From: Modicisalibacter xianhensis
GTDB lineage: Bacteria > Pseudomonadota > Gammaproteobacteria > Pseudomonadales > Halomonadaceae
NCBI RefSeq assembly: GCF_900113605.1
Contig: NZ_FOPY01000001.1
Coordinates: 338,033 to 402,032, forward strand
Direction of reading: 5' to 3'
Length of the DNA stretch: 64,000 nucleotides
The translations under genes and the position numbers were made by a program. The notes under the pieces are model-generated. The model saw only the letters and a list, made by a program, of their open reading frames with translations, searched no databases and was not told where the DNA came from. Each line of letters starts with the position of its first letter. Position 1 is the stretch's first letter. Shown piece after piece: positions 47,740-56,450 of the stretch.

Positions 47740-48954
47740 TTATTCTAACGAGTCGCCGGCGTCCGCGGTATCACCGCCCAAGCGCTCCACCACTTCCAGG
47801 TCGAAGCCGGACAGCGCCGAGAACTTCCACGGGGAACTGAGCAGGCGCATTTGCCCTACCCCGAGCAGGCGCAGGATCTGTGACCCGGTACCGATCGTCA
47901 GGTAATTGCCAGCCCCATCGGAATCGCTCGAGCGTGGCGCCCGTGTTCGCTCGAGGAAGATATCGAGCTGGCTCTTGAAGTCCAGCGCCGTGCGCCCGTC
48001 ATCGAGCAGCACGAACACCCCGGTGTCGGCCTGGGCCACCTGGGCCAGGGCGCCTTGTGCCGTCCAGCTCTGGCTGCCCGGCTTCTGCAGCGCCAGCAGG
48101 TCACGCAGGCTATCGGCCAAGTGTACTCGGACCGTGGTGGGCCGGTCGGGCTGCGGCTGCCCCTTGACCAGGGCCAGGTGATGCGACCCCTGAATGCGAT
48201 CGCGGAACACGTGCAACGTCAACTCGCCGAACGAGGTATGCACCGGCATGTGTTCCTCGAGCTCGACGGTCTGCTCGTTGTGAATGCGGTAGTGGATCAG
48301 GTCGGCAATGGTGCCGATCTTGATGTCATGCTCGGCAGCGAAGCGCTCGAGTTCGGGACGGCGCGCCATGCTGCCGTCTTCGTTCATGATTTCGCAGATT
48401 ACGCCACTCGGGTCGAACCCGGCCATGGCCGCCAGATCGCAGGCTGCTTCGGTATGTCCGGCCCGCCGCAGCACGCCGCCCGGCTCCGCCATCAGCGGAA
48501 AGATATGCCCGGGCTGCACGATATCGGACGGTTTGGCGTTGCGTGCCACGGCCGCCTGCACGGTCCGCGCACGATCGGCGGCAGAAATGCCGGTCGTCAC
48601 GCCTTGCGCAGCTTCGATAGACAACGTGAACTTGGTACCGAACCCCGAACCGTTGTCGCGCACCATCAACGGCAGGTTGAGGCGCTCGCAACGCTCCCGG
48701 GTCATCGGCAGGCAGATCAACCCCCGGGCATGGCGGGCCATGAAATTGATGTGCGCGGCCTCGACCTTCTCGGCCGCCATGATGATATCGCCTTCGTTCT
48801 CGCGATCCTCGTCATCCATCAGGATGACCATCTTGCCCTGGCGGATGTCCTCGACCAGGTCTTCGATACGGGCCAGCGCCTGCCGGGACGGCGAATCCTG
48901 GGCAAGAGGCTGGGGGGCACCCTGTGAAGTGGGCTGGGAAGAGGAAGCCACCAT
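47740..48954 (-). CDS. ribBX: RibB-type 3,4-dihydroxy-2-butanone 4-phosphate synthase fused to a degenerate RibA-like domain (RibBX)
   Basis: The N-terminal half (about 30-235) is an intact Rib[59 protein letters not shown]. It makes 3,4-dihydroxy-2-butanone 4-phosphate from ribulose-5-phosphate. The C-terminal half aligns in layout with GTP cyclohydrolase II, but the zinc-binding Cys cluster (normally C-x10-C-x-C) is missing: I see no Cys in [21 protein letters not shown] and the following region. Such RibBX forms occur in many proteobacteria, with a separate RibA elsewhere. Its order here is ribD, ribBX, ribH, nusB, and ribE (riboflavin synthase) is not between them. Confidence 0.92.
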   Translation of the reverse strand: MVASSSQPTSQGAPQPLAQDSPSRQALARIEDLVEDIRQGKMVILMDDEDRENEGDIIMAAEKVEAAHINFMARHARGLICLPMTRERCERLNLPLMVRDNGSGFGTKFTLSIEAAQGVTTGISAADRARTVQAAVARNAKPSDIVQPGHIFPLMAEPGGVLRRAGHTEAACDLAAMAGFDPSGVICEIMNEDGSMARRPELERFAAEHDIKIGTIADLIHYRIHNEQTVELEEHMPVHTSFGELTLHVFRDRIQGSHHLALVKGQPQPDRPTTVRVHLADSLRDLLALQKPGSQSWTAQGALAQVAQADTGVFVLLDDGRTALDFKSQLDIFLERTRAPRSSDSDGAGNYLTIGTGSQILRLLGVGQMRLLSSPWKFSALSGFDLEVVERLGGDTADAGDSLE

Positions 48955-49072
48955 CTGTTCTCCGGAATTCGTCTCGTGCGGAACTGTCGACGGGAGGCGA
49001 CAGGATCAGGCCCGTTGGCCACATCTCCCGCGTTAGGTCGGCGGTCAGGGTACCTGTCTACGCGCGCATGCG

Positions 49073-50242
49073 CTAGTCCCGTGTCGGGCTTGTGATGGGC
49101 CCGGGGGACGCGTCAGCAATACGCTGGGGACGAGCGATAATACGCCAGTCACGACCCACCGCGCGGATGTCGTCGATCTGCAACGGCCGCTGCTGGGCCA
49201 TGCGCTCGAGCCCGGGCAACGCGAACAGCGGACGCGCCTCGCCACCCAGCAAGGTCGGCGCCACGAACAGGTGCATTTCATCGATTAGTTCAGCGTCGAG
49301 CATGCTCCCAGCCAGGGTCGCTCCGGTCTCGAGCAACACCTCGTTGCAGCTCTCCTCTCTGGCCAGATAGGTCAACAACGCCGCCAGGTCGACCCGGCCG
49401 TTGATATCGCAGCCCAATACCAGTACCTCCGCACCGGCCTCCTCGAGCTTGCGCCGCCGCGGTGACTCGGCCGCGCAGGTGGCGATCAGGGTACGCCCGG
49501 GCTCACGCAGGCAGGCGGCGGCCAGCGGCATGCGCAACCGGGTATCGACGACCACACGCAGCGGTTGGCGCTGGCTGATGCTATCGGCCTGTTCGAGGTC
49601 CAGTTGCTCGGCACGCACGGTCAGCCGCGAATTGTCGAAGATGATCGATTCGACACCGGTCATGATCGCACTGGAGCGGGCCCGCAGGCGCTGCACCTCG
49701 GTGCGTGCCGACGGGCCGGTGATCCATTGAGACTCCCCGCTGGCCATGGCGGTACGCGCATCCAGGCTCATGGCCATCTTCAAGCGCACGAAGGGGCGTT
49801 GTCGACTCATGCGGGCGATGAACCCCGGATTGAGCGCCCGCGCCTGATCCTCGAGCAGCCCGACCTCGACCTCGATACCGGCCTCGCGAAGCCTGGCGAT
49901 GCCCCGCCCTGCCACCAGCGGGTTGGGGTCCTGCATGGCCACGACCACCTTCTTCACGCCGGCGTCGATGAGCGCCACCGCACACGGGCCGGTGCGGCCC
50001 TGGTGCGAGCAAGGCTCCAGCGTTACATAAGCCGTGGCCCCCCTGGCAGCGTCTCCTGCCTCGCGAAGGGCGTTGACTTCGGCATGTGCCTCGCCGGCCT
50101 TGCGGTGCCAGCCCTCGCCAACCTTGCGGCGGTTCTTGACCAGCACGCAGCCGACGCGCGGGTTCGGGTCGGTGGTATAGAGGCCACGCCGCGCCAATAC
50201 CAGCGCCCGCGCCATCCAGGTTTCGGAAGTCACCTTGGCCAT
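49073..50242 (-). CDS. ribD: Bifunctional pyrimidine deaminase/reductase (riboflavin biosynthesis RibD)
   Basis: RibD (389 aa) does two consecutive steps on the pyrimidine branch of riboflavin synthesis. The N-terminal deaminase domain has the zinc ligands in AGEAHAEVNAL (about 50-60) and LEPCSHQGRTGPC (about 76-90). The C-terminal reductase domain starts near 145 (RPFVRLKMAMSLDARTAMASGESQWITG). The start at 50242 has AAGGA 6 bases before it. It follows nrdR on the same strand. Confidence 0.96.
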   Translation of the reverse strand: MAKVTSETWMARALVLARRGLYTTDPNPRVGCVLVKNRRKVGEGWHRKAGEAHAEVNALREAGDAARGATAYVTLEPCSHQGRTGPCAVALIDAGVKKVVVAMQDPNPLVAGRGIARLREAGIEVEVGLLEDQARALNPGFIARMSRQRPFVRLKMAMSLDARTAMASGESQWITGPSARTEVQRLRARSSAIMTGVESIIFDNSRLTVRAEQLDLEQADSISQRQPLRVVVDTRLRMPLAAACLREPGRTLIATCAAESPRRRKLEEAGAEVLVLGCDINGRVDLAALLTYLAREESCNEVLLETGATLAGSMLDAELIDEMHLFVAPTLLGGEARPLFALPGLERMAQQRPLQIDDIRAVGRDWRIIARPQRIADASPGPITSPTRD

Positions 50243-50329
50243 GGGTATCCTTGAAGCGGGAAAACGCAATAGAGGTAATGACGACTGGCTGGCAGGATCA
50301 GAGGACCGGCAGGGTCCGTACCCGCCAGC

Positions 50330-50812
50330 CTAGCGCTCGTCATCCTGAGGGGGAAAGGAAGGCTCCTGGGCCAAGCGGTCGATTTCGGCCCGGAACTCGT
50401 CGATATCCTGAAAACGGCGATATACCGACGCGAAACGAATGTAGGCCACCTGGTCGAGTCGCTTGAGGGCGCCCATGACCTCTTCACCGATCTCCCGCGC
50501 CTCGATTTCGCGCTCACCACGGGCGCGCAGTCGCTGGCGAATACGCTCGATGGCCGCTTCGGTGGACTCGGCGCTGACCGGGCGCTTCTCGAGGGCCCGC
50601 AGCATGCCATCGCGCAACTTGCGCTCGTCGAAGCTCTCGCGAGACCCGTCCGCCTTGACCACGCGAGGCATGACCAGTTCGGCGGTCTCGTAAGTGGTGA
50701 AACGTTCGCCGCAGGCAGTGCATTGCCGCCGTCGGCGAACCTGATCGCCATCCGCGACCAGGCGGGAATCGGTCACTTTGGTCTCGTGCGTACCACAGAA
50801 AGGACAGTGCAT
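50330..50812 (-). CDS. nrdR: Transcriptional repressor NrdR
   Basis: NrdR (160 aa) is a zinc-ribbon/ATP-cone repressor of ribonucleotide reductase genes. The zinc ribbon is [29 protein letters not shown] (Cys 3, 6, about 31 and 34), and the ATP-cone starts near residue 50 ([31 protein letters not shown] in pieces). It sits at the head of the riboflavin cluster, as usual in gammaproteobacteria. Confidence 0.96.
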   Translation of the reverse strand: MHCPFCGTHETKVTDSRLVADGDQVRRRRQCTACGERFTTYETAELVMPRVVKADGSRESFDERKLRDGMLRALEKRPVSAESTEAAIERIRQRLRARGEREIEAREIGEEVMGALKRLDQVAYIRFASVYRRFQDIDEFRAEIDRLAQEPSFPPQDDER

Positions 50813-50950
50813 CAGTCGGCATCCGTGTGCATGTTCATGGCATTGTAACGGTTTGCCGCAAAAGGCGGAAACGACGAATCTCCTTGCTTAACCCCGGCCC
50901 AACCGACCATGCTCATGTCTGCACACCAATCCCTAATGTAAGGAGACAAC

Positions 50951-51199
50951 ATGGGTTTCTTCGCCTGGATCATCTTCGGTCTGATTGCCGGTATCATCGC
51001 CAAACTCATCATGCCCGGCAAGGACCCGGGTGGCTTCATCATCACTATCATCATCGGGATCCTCGGGGCGGTCGTCGGCGGCTGGATCGGTACAGCACTG
51101 GGCTTCGGCTCGGTAGATGGCTTCAACCTCGGCAGCTTCGTCATTGCCGTGCTGGGTGCCATCGTGCTGCTGGTCCTTTATCGCGTCGTCAGGCGCTAA
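50951..51199 (+). CDS. GlsB/YeaQ/YmgE-family membrane protein
   Basis: The 82-aa protein is nearly all hydrophobic: three membrane helices with the transglycosylase-associated pattern MGFFAWIIFGLIAGIIAKLIMPG, GGFIITIIIGILGAVVGGWIG and GSFVIAVLGAIVLLVLYRVVRR. Members are often stress-induced, with unclear role. TAAGGAGACAAC precedes the ATG. It is followed, with its own space, by the GH13_18 gene on the same strand. Confidence 0.92.
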   Translation: MGFFAWIIFGLIAGIIAKLIMPGKDPGGFIITIIIGILGAVVGGWIGTALGFGSVDGFNLGSFVIAVLGAIVLLVLYRVVRR

Positions 51200-51307
51200 G
51201 GCATGCGGAGGCGGATCGGCTCGTCCCGATCCACCTCGGTAGAATGGCTGGCACGTCTGATGCAAGACAAGCGGAGTAAGGACGCAGACGAACGAGGATT
51301 CCCAGCC

Positions 51308-53140
51308 ATGCCCGACATCTCCAGTGTCCAACGGCACGCCTTGCCGCCCACCCCCGCCAGAGCGCTGGAAGAAAGCGAATTCATCACACGGGCCGAAGCG
51401 CGACTGCAGGAAATCTATGGCCCGCGGGCCGGGGAAGTCCTGCGCCGCCTGCTGACCCTGCTGATGCACCAACGCAGTGCAATCGATGCCACGCCGCGCC
51501 CCTTGTGGAGCGAGCGCGATCAATGGCTGATCACCTACGGCGACACTCTGCTGGACGGTGACCGCCCGCCTCTGGAGGTGCTCGACGAGTTCCTTGACGA
51601 GCGCCTGCCGGACACATTCAGTGGCGTGCATATCCTGCCCTTCTTCCCCTGGAGCAGCGACGACGGGTTCTCGGTCATTCACTACCGCGAGGTGAACCCG
51701 GCGCTGGGCGACTGGGAACATATCCGCCGCCTGGCCAGCAAACGCGGTCTGATGGCCGACCTGGTCATCAATCATGTCTCGCGCGAGTCGCTATGGTTCG
51801 TCGACTACCTGACCGGAAGCCAACCGGGGCGCGACTATTTCATCGAGATGGACCCTGCAACCGACGTCTCGCAGGTCACTCGACCACGCAATACGCCATT
51901 GCTGGTACCGGTCTCCACGCGCCGCGGCACCCGTCACGTCTGGGCGACTTTCTCCGAGGACCAGATCGACCTCAACTTCGCCAACCCCGATGTACTGCTG
52001 GAGTTCGTGGGCATCATGCTCTACTACGTCGAGCAGGGTGTGCGCATGATCCGCCTCGATGCCATCGCCTACCTGTGGAAAGAGATCGGCACTTCCTGCA
52101 TTCACCTTCCGCAAACGCACGCCGTGGTACGCTTGCTGCGCGCCATCCTCGACTTTGTCGCCCCGGGCACCCTGTTGATCACCGAGACCAACGTACCCCA
52201 CGCAGAGAACATGAGCTATTTTGGCCTGGAACGCCTGGGCCTGTCGGGCCATGATCGAGTAAGCGAGGCTTCCGCCGACTACGCCACCCCCGACGAAGCC
52301 CACCTGATCTATCAGTTCACCCTGCCGCCACTGCTGATACATACCTTCACCAGTGGCGATGCCACGCTGCTCAGCGACTGGGCGCGCTCACTCCCGACAT
52401 TGCCCTCCGGTTGCAGCTATTTCAATTTTACCGCCAGCCATGACGGAATCGGCGTACGTGCCCTGGAAGGGCTATTGCCACCCCATGAGGTCGAGAAACT
52501 GCTGGAGCTGATGCATCGCTTCGGCGGTTACGTGAGCATGAAAGCCAACTCTGACGGCAGTGACTCACCCTACGAAATCAATATCGCCTACTACGATGCC
52601 ATGAAGGGCACGCGACGCGGCGCCGACGCCTGGCAGGTGGAGCGATTCCTGTGCAGCCAGAACCTGCTGCTGGCGTTGCAGGGCATTCCCGGCCTCTATT
52701 TTCACTCGCTGACCGCCACGCTCAACGATTACGAAGGCGTCGAACGTAGCGGCCATCTGCGCTCGATCAATCGCCGGCGCTGGAACAAGGAAGAACTCGA
52801 GGAGCTGCTGGACAGCCGCAGCACGCCGACGCGCGAAGCGTTCATGTCCCTCAAGCGTCGCCTTGCGCTGCGCGCCGGCGAGCCCTGTTTCCACCCCGAA
52901 GCCGCCCAGACGGTGCTCGACACCCCTCCCGGGTTGTTCGCCATCCAGCGCGGCCCGCTACCGGACGGTCGACGACTGCTGGCCATCTACAACATCAGCG
53001 ACAAACGCCAGCCACTCGAGGTGCCGTCACTCAGGGAAAACACTTGGTACGATGTGCTCGAGGATGGCGCTCCCTGGCAGCCCGACGAGCCGGATACCCT
53101 TCGGCCCTATCGCAGCCTGTGGCTGGTATCCCAGCCATAG
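51308..53140 (+). CDS. Sucrose phosphorylase-family GH13_18 sugar phosphorylase, probably glucosylglycerate phosphorylase
   Basis: The 610-aa protein is a GH13_18 phosphorylase: region I ADLVINHVS (about 150), region II RLDAIAYLWK with the nucleophile Asp (about 248), region III TETNVP with the acid/base Glu (about 292), region IV SHDGIG (about 377). It keeps glucose-1-phosphate from an alpha-glucoside. It is longer than sucrose phosphorylases (about 490-500 aa) and closer to the length of glucosylglycerate phosphorylases (about 550-560), with a further N-terminal stretch of about 45 residues. Because glucosylglycerate synthesis genes lie 4 kb away in the same window, glucosylglycerate is the most likely substrate; sucrose, sucrose-6-phosphate or glucosylglycerol remain possible. 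The start at 51308 has AGGA upstream. Confidence 0.88.
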   Translation: MPDISSVQRHALPPTPARALEESEFITRAEARLQEIYGPRAGEVLRRLLTLLMHQRSAIDATPRPLWSERDQWLITYGDTLLDGDRPPLEVLDEFLDERLPDTFSGVHILPFFPWSSDDGFSVIHYREVNPALGDWEHIRRLASKRGLMADLVINHVSRESLWFVDYLTGSQPGRDYFIEMDPATDVSQVTRPRNTPLLVPVSTRRGTRHVWATFSEDQIDLNFANPDVLLEFVGIMLYYVEQGVRMIRLDAIAYLWKEIGTSCIHLPQTHAVVRLLRAILDFVAPGTLLITETNVPHAENMSYFGLERLGLSGHDRVSEASADYATPDEAHLIYQFTLPPLLIHTFTSGDATLLSDWARSLPTLPSGCSYFNFTASHDGIGVRALEGLLPPHEVEKLLELMHRFGGYVSMKANSDGSDSPYEINIAYYDAMKGTRRGADAWQVERFLCSQNLLLALQGIPGLYFHSLTATLNDYEGVERSGHLRSINRRRWNKEELEELLDSRSTPTREAFMSLKRRLALRAGEPCFHPEAAQTVLDTPPGLFAIQRGPLPDGRRLLAIYNISDKRQPLEVPSLRENTWYDVLEDGAPWQPDEPDTLRPYRSLWLVSQP

Positions 53141-53193
53141 CGGCGGTCACGCGACTATTCAGCAAAACTTTATGGAATATTAAATACAACTAT

Positions 53194-53222
53194 TATTCCG
53201 AACCGACAGCGTACGCTACACT
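53194..53222 (+). promoter_or_regulatory. Candidate promoter of the amino-acid ABC operon with flanking inverted repeat
   Basis: TATTCC (53194-53199), 17 bases, TACACT (53217-53222) gives a weak -35 and a good -10, about 30 bases from the start at 53252. GGAATA (53174-53179) pairs with TATTCC (53194-53199), so a regulator could bind over the -35 region. Confidence 0.4.
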
Positions 53223-53251
53223 TGCGTCAGTCTTCACTTCAGGAGTCAACC

Positions 53252-54004
53252 ATGACCTTCCCGCGCCTGCTCTCCATAACCCTGGCTGCGCTCGCCCTCA
53301 CCATGGGCACGGCCCATGCTGAAACCTTACGAGTCGGTATGTCTGGCAGCTACTACCCTTTTACCTTCGTTGAACAGGATCAGCTGAAAGGTTTCGAAGT
53401 CGATGTCATGAACGCCATCGGCGAATCAACCGGCGACGATATCGAATTCGTCACCGCCAGTTTCTCCGGCCTGGCCGGCATGCTCGACTCCGGGCGCATC
53501 GACACCATCGCCAATCAGATCACCATCACGCCGGAGCGCCAAGCCAAGTACGCCTTTACCGAGCCTTACGTCTACGATGGCGCTCAGGTGGTCGTACGCG
53601 AAGGCAACGACAGCATCAAGGGCGTCGAGGATCTCAAGGGCAAGACCGTCGCGGTCAACCTGGGTTCGAATTATGAAGACCTGCTGCACGAGCTTCCCTA
53701 CGCTGACCAGATCGACATCAAGACCTACGAATCCAATGTCGAGCAGGACGTCGCCCTGGGGCGCGCCGATGCCTTTGTCATGGACCGGATCAGTGCCTCC
53801 CAAGTGATCAAGGACAAGCCACTGCCCCTGCAGCTTGCCGGCAAACCTTTCTCACGTATCGAAAATGCGCTGCCTTTCCGTGATGATGAAGCAGGCCGAG
53901 CGATGCGTGACCGCGTCAACGCGGCACTCGAGTCACTTCGTGACAGCGGCAAGCTTTCCGAGATATCCGAAAAATGGTTCGGTAGCGACGTCACCCAACC
54001 TTGA
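53252..54004 (+). CDS. Amino-acid ABC transporter substrate-binding protein (cystine/polar amino acid type)
   Basis: The 250-aa protein has a signal peptide (LLSITLAALALTMGTAHA, cut before ETLRVG) and the SBP_bac_3 fold: LRVGMSGSYYPFTF, GFEVDVMNAIGE, DTIANQITITPERQAKYAFTEPY and VAVNLGSNYEDLL. It binds a polar amino acid in the periplasm and delivers it to the permease encoded next. The pattern (TITPERQAKYAFTEPY) resembles cystine- or arginine-type proteins (FliY/TcyJ-like). The substrate is not certain. The ATG has AGGAG 6 bases before it. Confidence 0.93.
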   Translation: MTFPRLLSITLAALALTMGTAHAETLRVGMSGSYYPFTFVEQDQLKGFEVDVMNAIGESTGDDIEFVTASFSGLAGMLDSGRIDTIANQITITPERQAKYAFTEPYVYDGAQVVVREGNDSIKGVEDLKGKTVAVNLGSNYEDLLHELPYADQIDIKTYESNVEQDVALGRADAFVMDRISASQVIKDKPLPLQLAGKPFSRIENALPFRDDEAGRAMRDRVNAALESLRDSGKLSEISEKWFGSDVTQP

Positions 54005-54062
54005 CCTGCTGGCGGCCGGATACCCCGGTCGCCGTGCCTTTCTCCTGTCAGGCTGACCGCCA

Positions 54063-54737
54063 ATGCACGCGCTCGATGTCGATTACATGCTGGGCCTCGT
54101 GCCCATCCTGCTGGGCTATCTGCCACTTACCCTGGAGATGGCCGTCGCCGGCATGGCCTGTGCCCTGATTTTGGCCTGCCTGCTGGCCGTCGTGCGCGTT
54201 CGCCGGTTACGCTTCCTCAATGCCCTGGCGATGCTGTTCATCTCCTTCTTTCGCGGTACGCCGCTGCTGGTTCAGCTGTTCCTGTTCTATTACGGCCTGC
54301 CACAGCTACTGGCCTTTCTGGTCGCGATCAATGGCATCACAGCGACCATCATGGGCCTGACCCTGCATTTCTCAGCCTACATGGCAGAGTCCATTCGCGC
54401 GGCTATCGTCGGTGTCGATCGCAGCCAGACAGAAGCCGCGCTATCCATCGGCATGACACAGGGCCAACTGATGCGGCGTATTGTCCTGCCCCAGGCGACA
54501 CGCATCGCTACGCCGACATTGATGAACTACTTCATCGACATGATCAAAGCCACCTCGCTGGCATTTACGCTTGGCGTCACCGAGCTCATGGGTGCGACCC
54601 AGAAAGAAGCGGCCAGCAGCTTTCTCTACTTCGAGGCCTTTCTCGTCGTGGCAATCATCTATTGGATCATCGTCGAGGCACTTTCCTGGCTTCAGCGGCG
54701 ACTGGAAGTCCGACTCAACCGAGCTTACCAACGATGA
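54063..54737 (+). CDS. Amino-acid ABC transporter permease (HisM/YecS type)
   Basis: The permease (224 aa) has five or six membrane segments and the EAA-loop block EAALSIGMTQGQLMRRIVLPQATRI (about 143-167), which docks on the ATPase. FFRGTPLLVQLFLFYYGLPQL is a signature of the polar amino acid family. Only one permease gene is present, so it probably acts as a homodimer. Its TGA overlaps the ATPase start (ATGA). Confidence 0.94.
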   Translation: MHALDVDYMLGLVPILLGYLPLTLEMAVAGMACALILACLLAVVRVRRLRFLNALAMLFISFFRGTPLLVQLFLFYYGLPQLLAFLVAINGITATIMGLTLHFSAYMAESIRAAIVGVDRSQTEAALSIGMTQGQLMRRIVLPQATRIATPTLMNYFIDMIKATSLAFTLGVTELMGATQKEAASSFLYFEAFLVVAIIYWIIVEALSWLQRRLEVRLNRAYQR

Positions 54738-55480
54738 TCGAACTCAAGGGCATCACCAAGCGCTTCGACGACCAGCCGGTATTCGAGAACATCGACCTGT
54801 CGCTTGCACAGGGAGAAATCATTGTCGTCATTGGGCCATCAGGTACCGGCAAATCGACCCTGCTACGCTGCATCAACTTTCTCGAGCGCCCCGATGCCGG
54901 GCATCTTACGGTCGGTGACCTCTCCTTCGACGTCACCCGCGCCACCACACGCGATATTCTCGCGCTGCGTCGCCGTACCGCTTTCGTATTTCAGAACTAC
55001 GCGCTGTTTGCCAACAAGACCGCGCTCGAGAACATCAGTGAGGGAATGATAGTCGTTGACGGCCTTCCCAAGGCGCAGGCCCACGCACGAGCCCGGGAGA
55101 TCCTCGAGCGTATCGGGTTGGCCGACAAGGCCGATGCGTACCCTGCCTCGCTGTCCGGCGGTCAGCAGCAACGCGTGGGCATCGGCCGGGCGATGGCCGC
55201 CAATGCCGAGGTCATACTCTTCGACGAACCGACGTCAGCCCTCGATCCGGAGTGGGTCGATGAGGTGCTGGGCCTGATGAAACAACTCGCCGCCGAGCGC
55301 CAGACCATGATCGTGGTAACCCATGAAATGCGATTCGCCCGCGACGTGGCCGACCGTGTGATATTCATGGATGAAGGCCGAATCGTCGAACAGGCCCCGC
55401 CAAGCGAGCTGTTCCATCAACCTCGCGATGAACGCACCCAGCGCTTTCTTCGCAAGGTGCTGCCCCAGGCTACGGTCTGA
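54734..55480 (+). CDS. Amino-acid ABC transporter ATP-binding protein
   Basis: The ATPase (248 aa) has Walker A GPSGTGKSTLLRCINFLERPD (first 20 residues shown), signature LSGGQQQRVGIGRAMA, Walker B VILFDEPTSALDPEW and H-loop VVTHEMRFARDVADRV. It is a GlnQ/HisP/TcyN-type subunit. The start overlaps the permease stop by four bases. It is the last gene of this three-gene operon and converges with the YeeE/YedE pair. Confidence 0.95.
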   Translation: MIELKGITKRFDDQPVFENIDLSLAQGEIIVVIGPSGTGKSTLLRCINFLERPDAGHLTVGDLSFDVTRATTRDILALRRRTAFVFQNYALFANKTALENISEGMIVVDGLPKAQAHARAREILERIGLADKADAYPASLSGGQQQRVGIGRAMAANAEVILFDEPTSALDPEWVDEVLGLMKQLAAERQTMIVVTHEMRFARDVADRVIFMDEGRIVEQAPPSELFHQPRDERTQRFLRKVLPQATV

Positions 55481-55521
55481 GTTTGTCATACCCTACCGGC
55501 CGCGTATCCGTTGCGATCTTC

Positions 55522-55548
55522 CGCTTTGAGCCTGAAGGCTCAGGAGCG
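55522..55548. terminator. Hairpin in the convergent zone between the ABC operon and YeeE/YedE genes
   Basis: TGAGCCT (55527-55533) pairs with AGGCTCA (55536-55542), with an outer CGCT/AGCG pair at 55522-55525 and 55545-55548. It overlaps the stop of the YeeE/YedE gene. No clear T-run, so it is only a weak terminator candidate for both sides. Confidence 0.4.
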
Positions 55549-55983
55549 GTGCAGCGATGACGATGCCCGGCTCGACGAGGCCGGCAACTGCCTGGCCAGC
55601 CACCAACCGACGATCATAGCGATCAACAGCGCCAGCAGCGGCGGCGTCGGCCCCGCCAGCGAGGCCACGGCCGGCCCTGGGCAGTAGCCGGACAGCCCCC
55701 AGCCTACGCCAAACAGGGTGGCGCCACCCAGCAGCCGGGCATCGAGATCGCGCCGCGTCGGCAACTGGAAACCTGCCGCAAACAGGGGATGGGGTTGGCG
55801 CAACACCCATCGGTAGCCAATGAACGTGGTGATCACGGCACCGCCCATGACGAAGGCCAGCGTCGGGTCCCAGTTGCCGAACAGGTCAAGGAAGCCCAGC
55901 ACGCGGGCCGGGTCGGTCATGCCCCCGATTGCCAGCCCCAGGCCGAAAAGCAATCCGGCCAGGTACGCCATCAGTGTCTTCAT
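55540..55983 (-). CDS. YeeE/YedE family membrane protein (DUF6691-like half)
   Basis: The 147-aa protein has about four membrane segments and two family motifs: GMTDPARVLGFLDLFGNWDPTLAFVMGG and GVGWGLSGYCPGPAVASL (with a single Cys near the channel). YeeE/YedE proteins move thiosulfate or other reduced sulfur species. It makes a pair with the longer-motif half encoded just upstream (gap 2 bases). The start at 55983 has GGGAGG. Confidence 0.9.
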   Translation of the reverse strand: MKTLMAYLAGLLFGLGLAIGGMTDPARVLGFLDLFGNWDPTLAFVMGGAVITTFIGYRWVLRQPHPLFAAGFQLPTRRDLDARLLGGATLFGVGWGLSGYCPGPAVASLAGPTPPLLALLIAMIVGWWLARQLPASSSRASSSLHRS

Positions 55984-55985
55984 GC

Positions 55986-56438
55986 TCAGCCTCCCACATG
56001 CCTGACTACAAACACGGTGACGATAGCCGCTGCCATGAAGGTCAAGGTGGCGGCCAATGAGCGCGGGGAAAGTCGGGCCAGCCCGCAAACGCCGTGTCCG
56101 CTGGTGCAGCCACTGCCGATGCCGGTACCGACGCCCACCAGCAGCCCGGCGATGAGCATCGTCGTCACGCCAGCGACAGGCTCGCCAACCACGGCGCCTG
56201 ATTGCCCCACCACATTGCCAAGACCGCTACCTGTCAGCGCCAACAGCAACGGTCCGCTGACCAGCCCAGCGACAAAAGCCACTCGCCAGGCACTGTCGCC
56301 CTGCGGCCGGTCCAGCAAGAGTCCCGAGACAATCCCACTGATTCCGGCGATGCGCCCCAGGCTGGCCATCAGCCACACCGCCGCCAGGCCGATCAGCACC
56401 CCGCCGATCAACCCCTGAATACTTGCCATCCAGTCCAT
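55986..56438 (-). CDS. YeeE/YedE family membrane protein
   Basis: This 150-aa half carries the classic sulfur-transport motif GIGSGCTSGHGVCGLARLSPRSL (shown in part), with the two Cys residues typical of thiosulfate channels, and about four membrane segments. It works with the second half encoded downstream. It follows the Blh-type hydrolase (12-base gap), pointing to a sulfide/persulfide-related operon. Confidence 0.9.
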   Translation of the reverse strand: MDWMASIQGLIGGVLIGLAAVWLMASLGRIAGISGIVSGLLLDRPQGDSAWRVAFVAGLVSGPLLLALTGSGLGNVVGQSGAVVGEPVAGVTTMLIAGLLVGVGTGIGSGCTSGHGVCGLARLSPRSLAATLTFMAAAIVTVFVVRHVGG

Positions 56439-56450
56439 TGCCTCCCTCCT

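Noticed and set aside
53661..53680. TTCGAATTA-like tRNA T-loop
   Set aside because: It lies inside the substrate-binding protein gene and no cloverleaf can be drawn around it.
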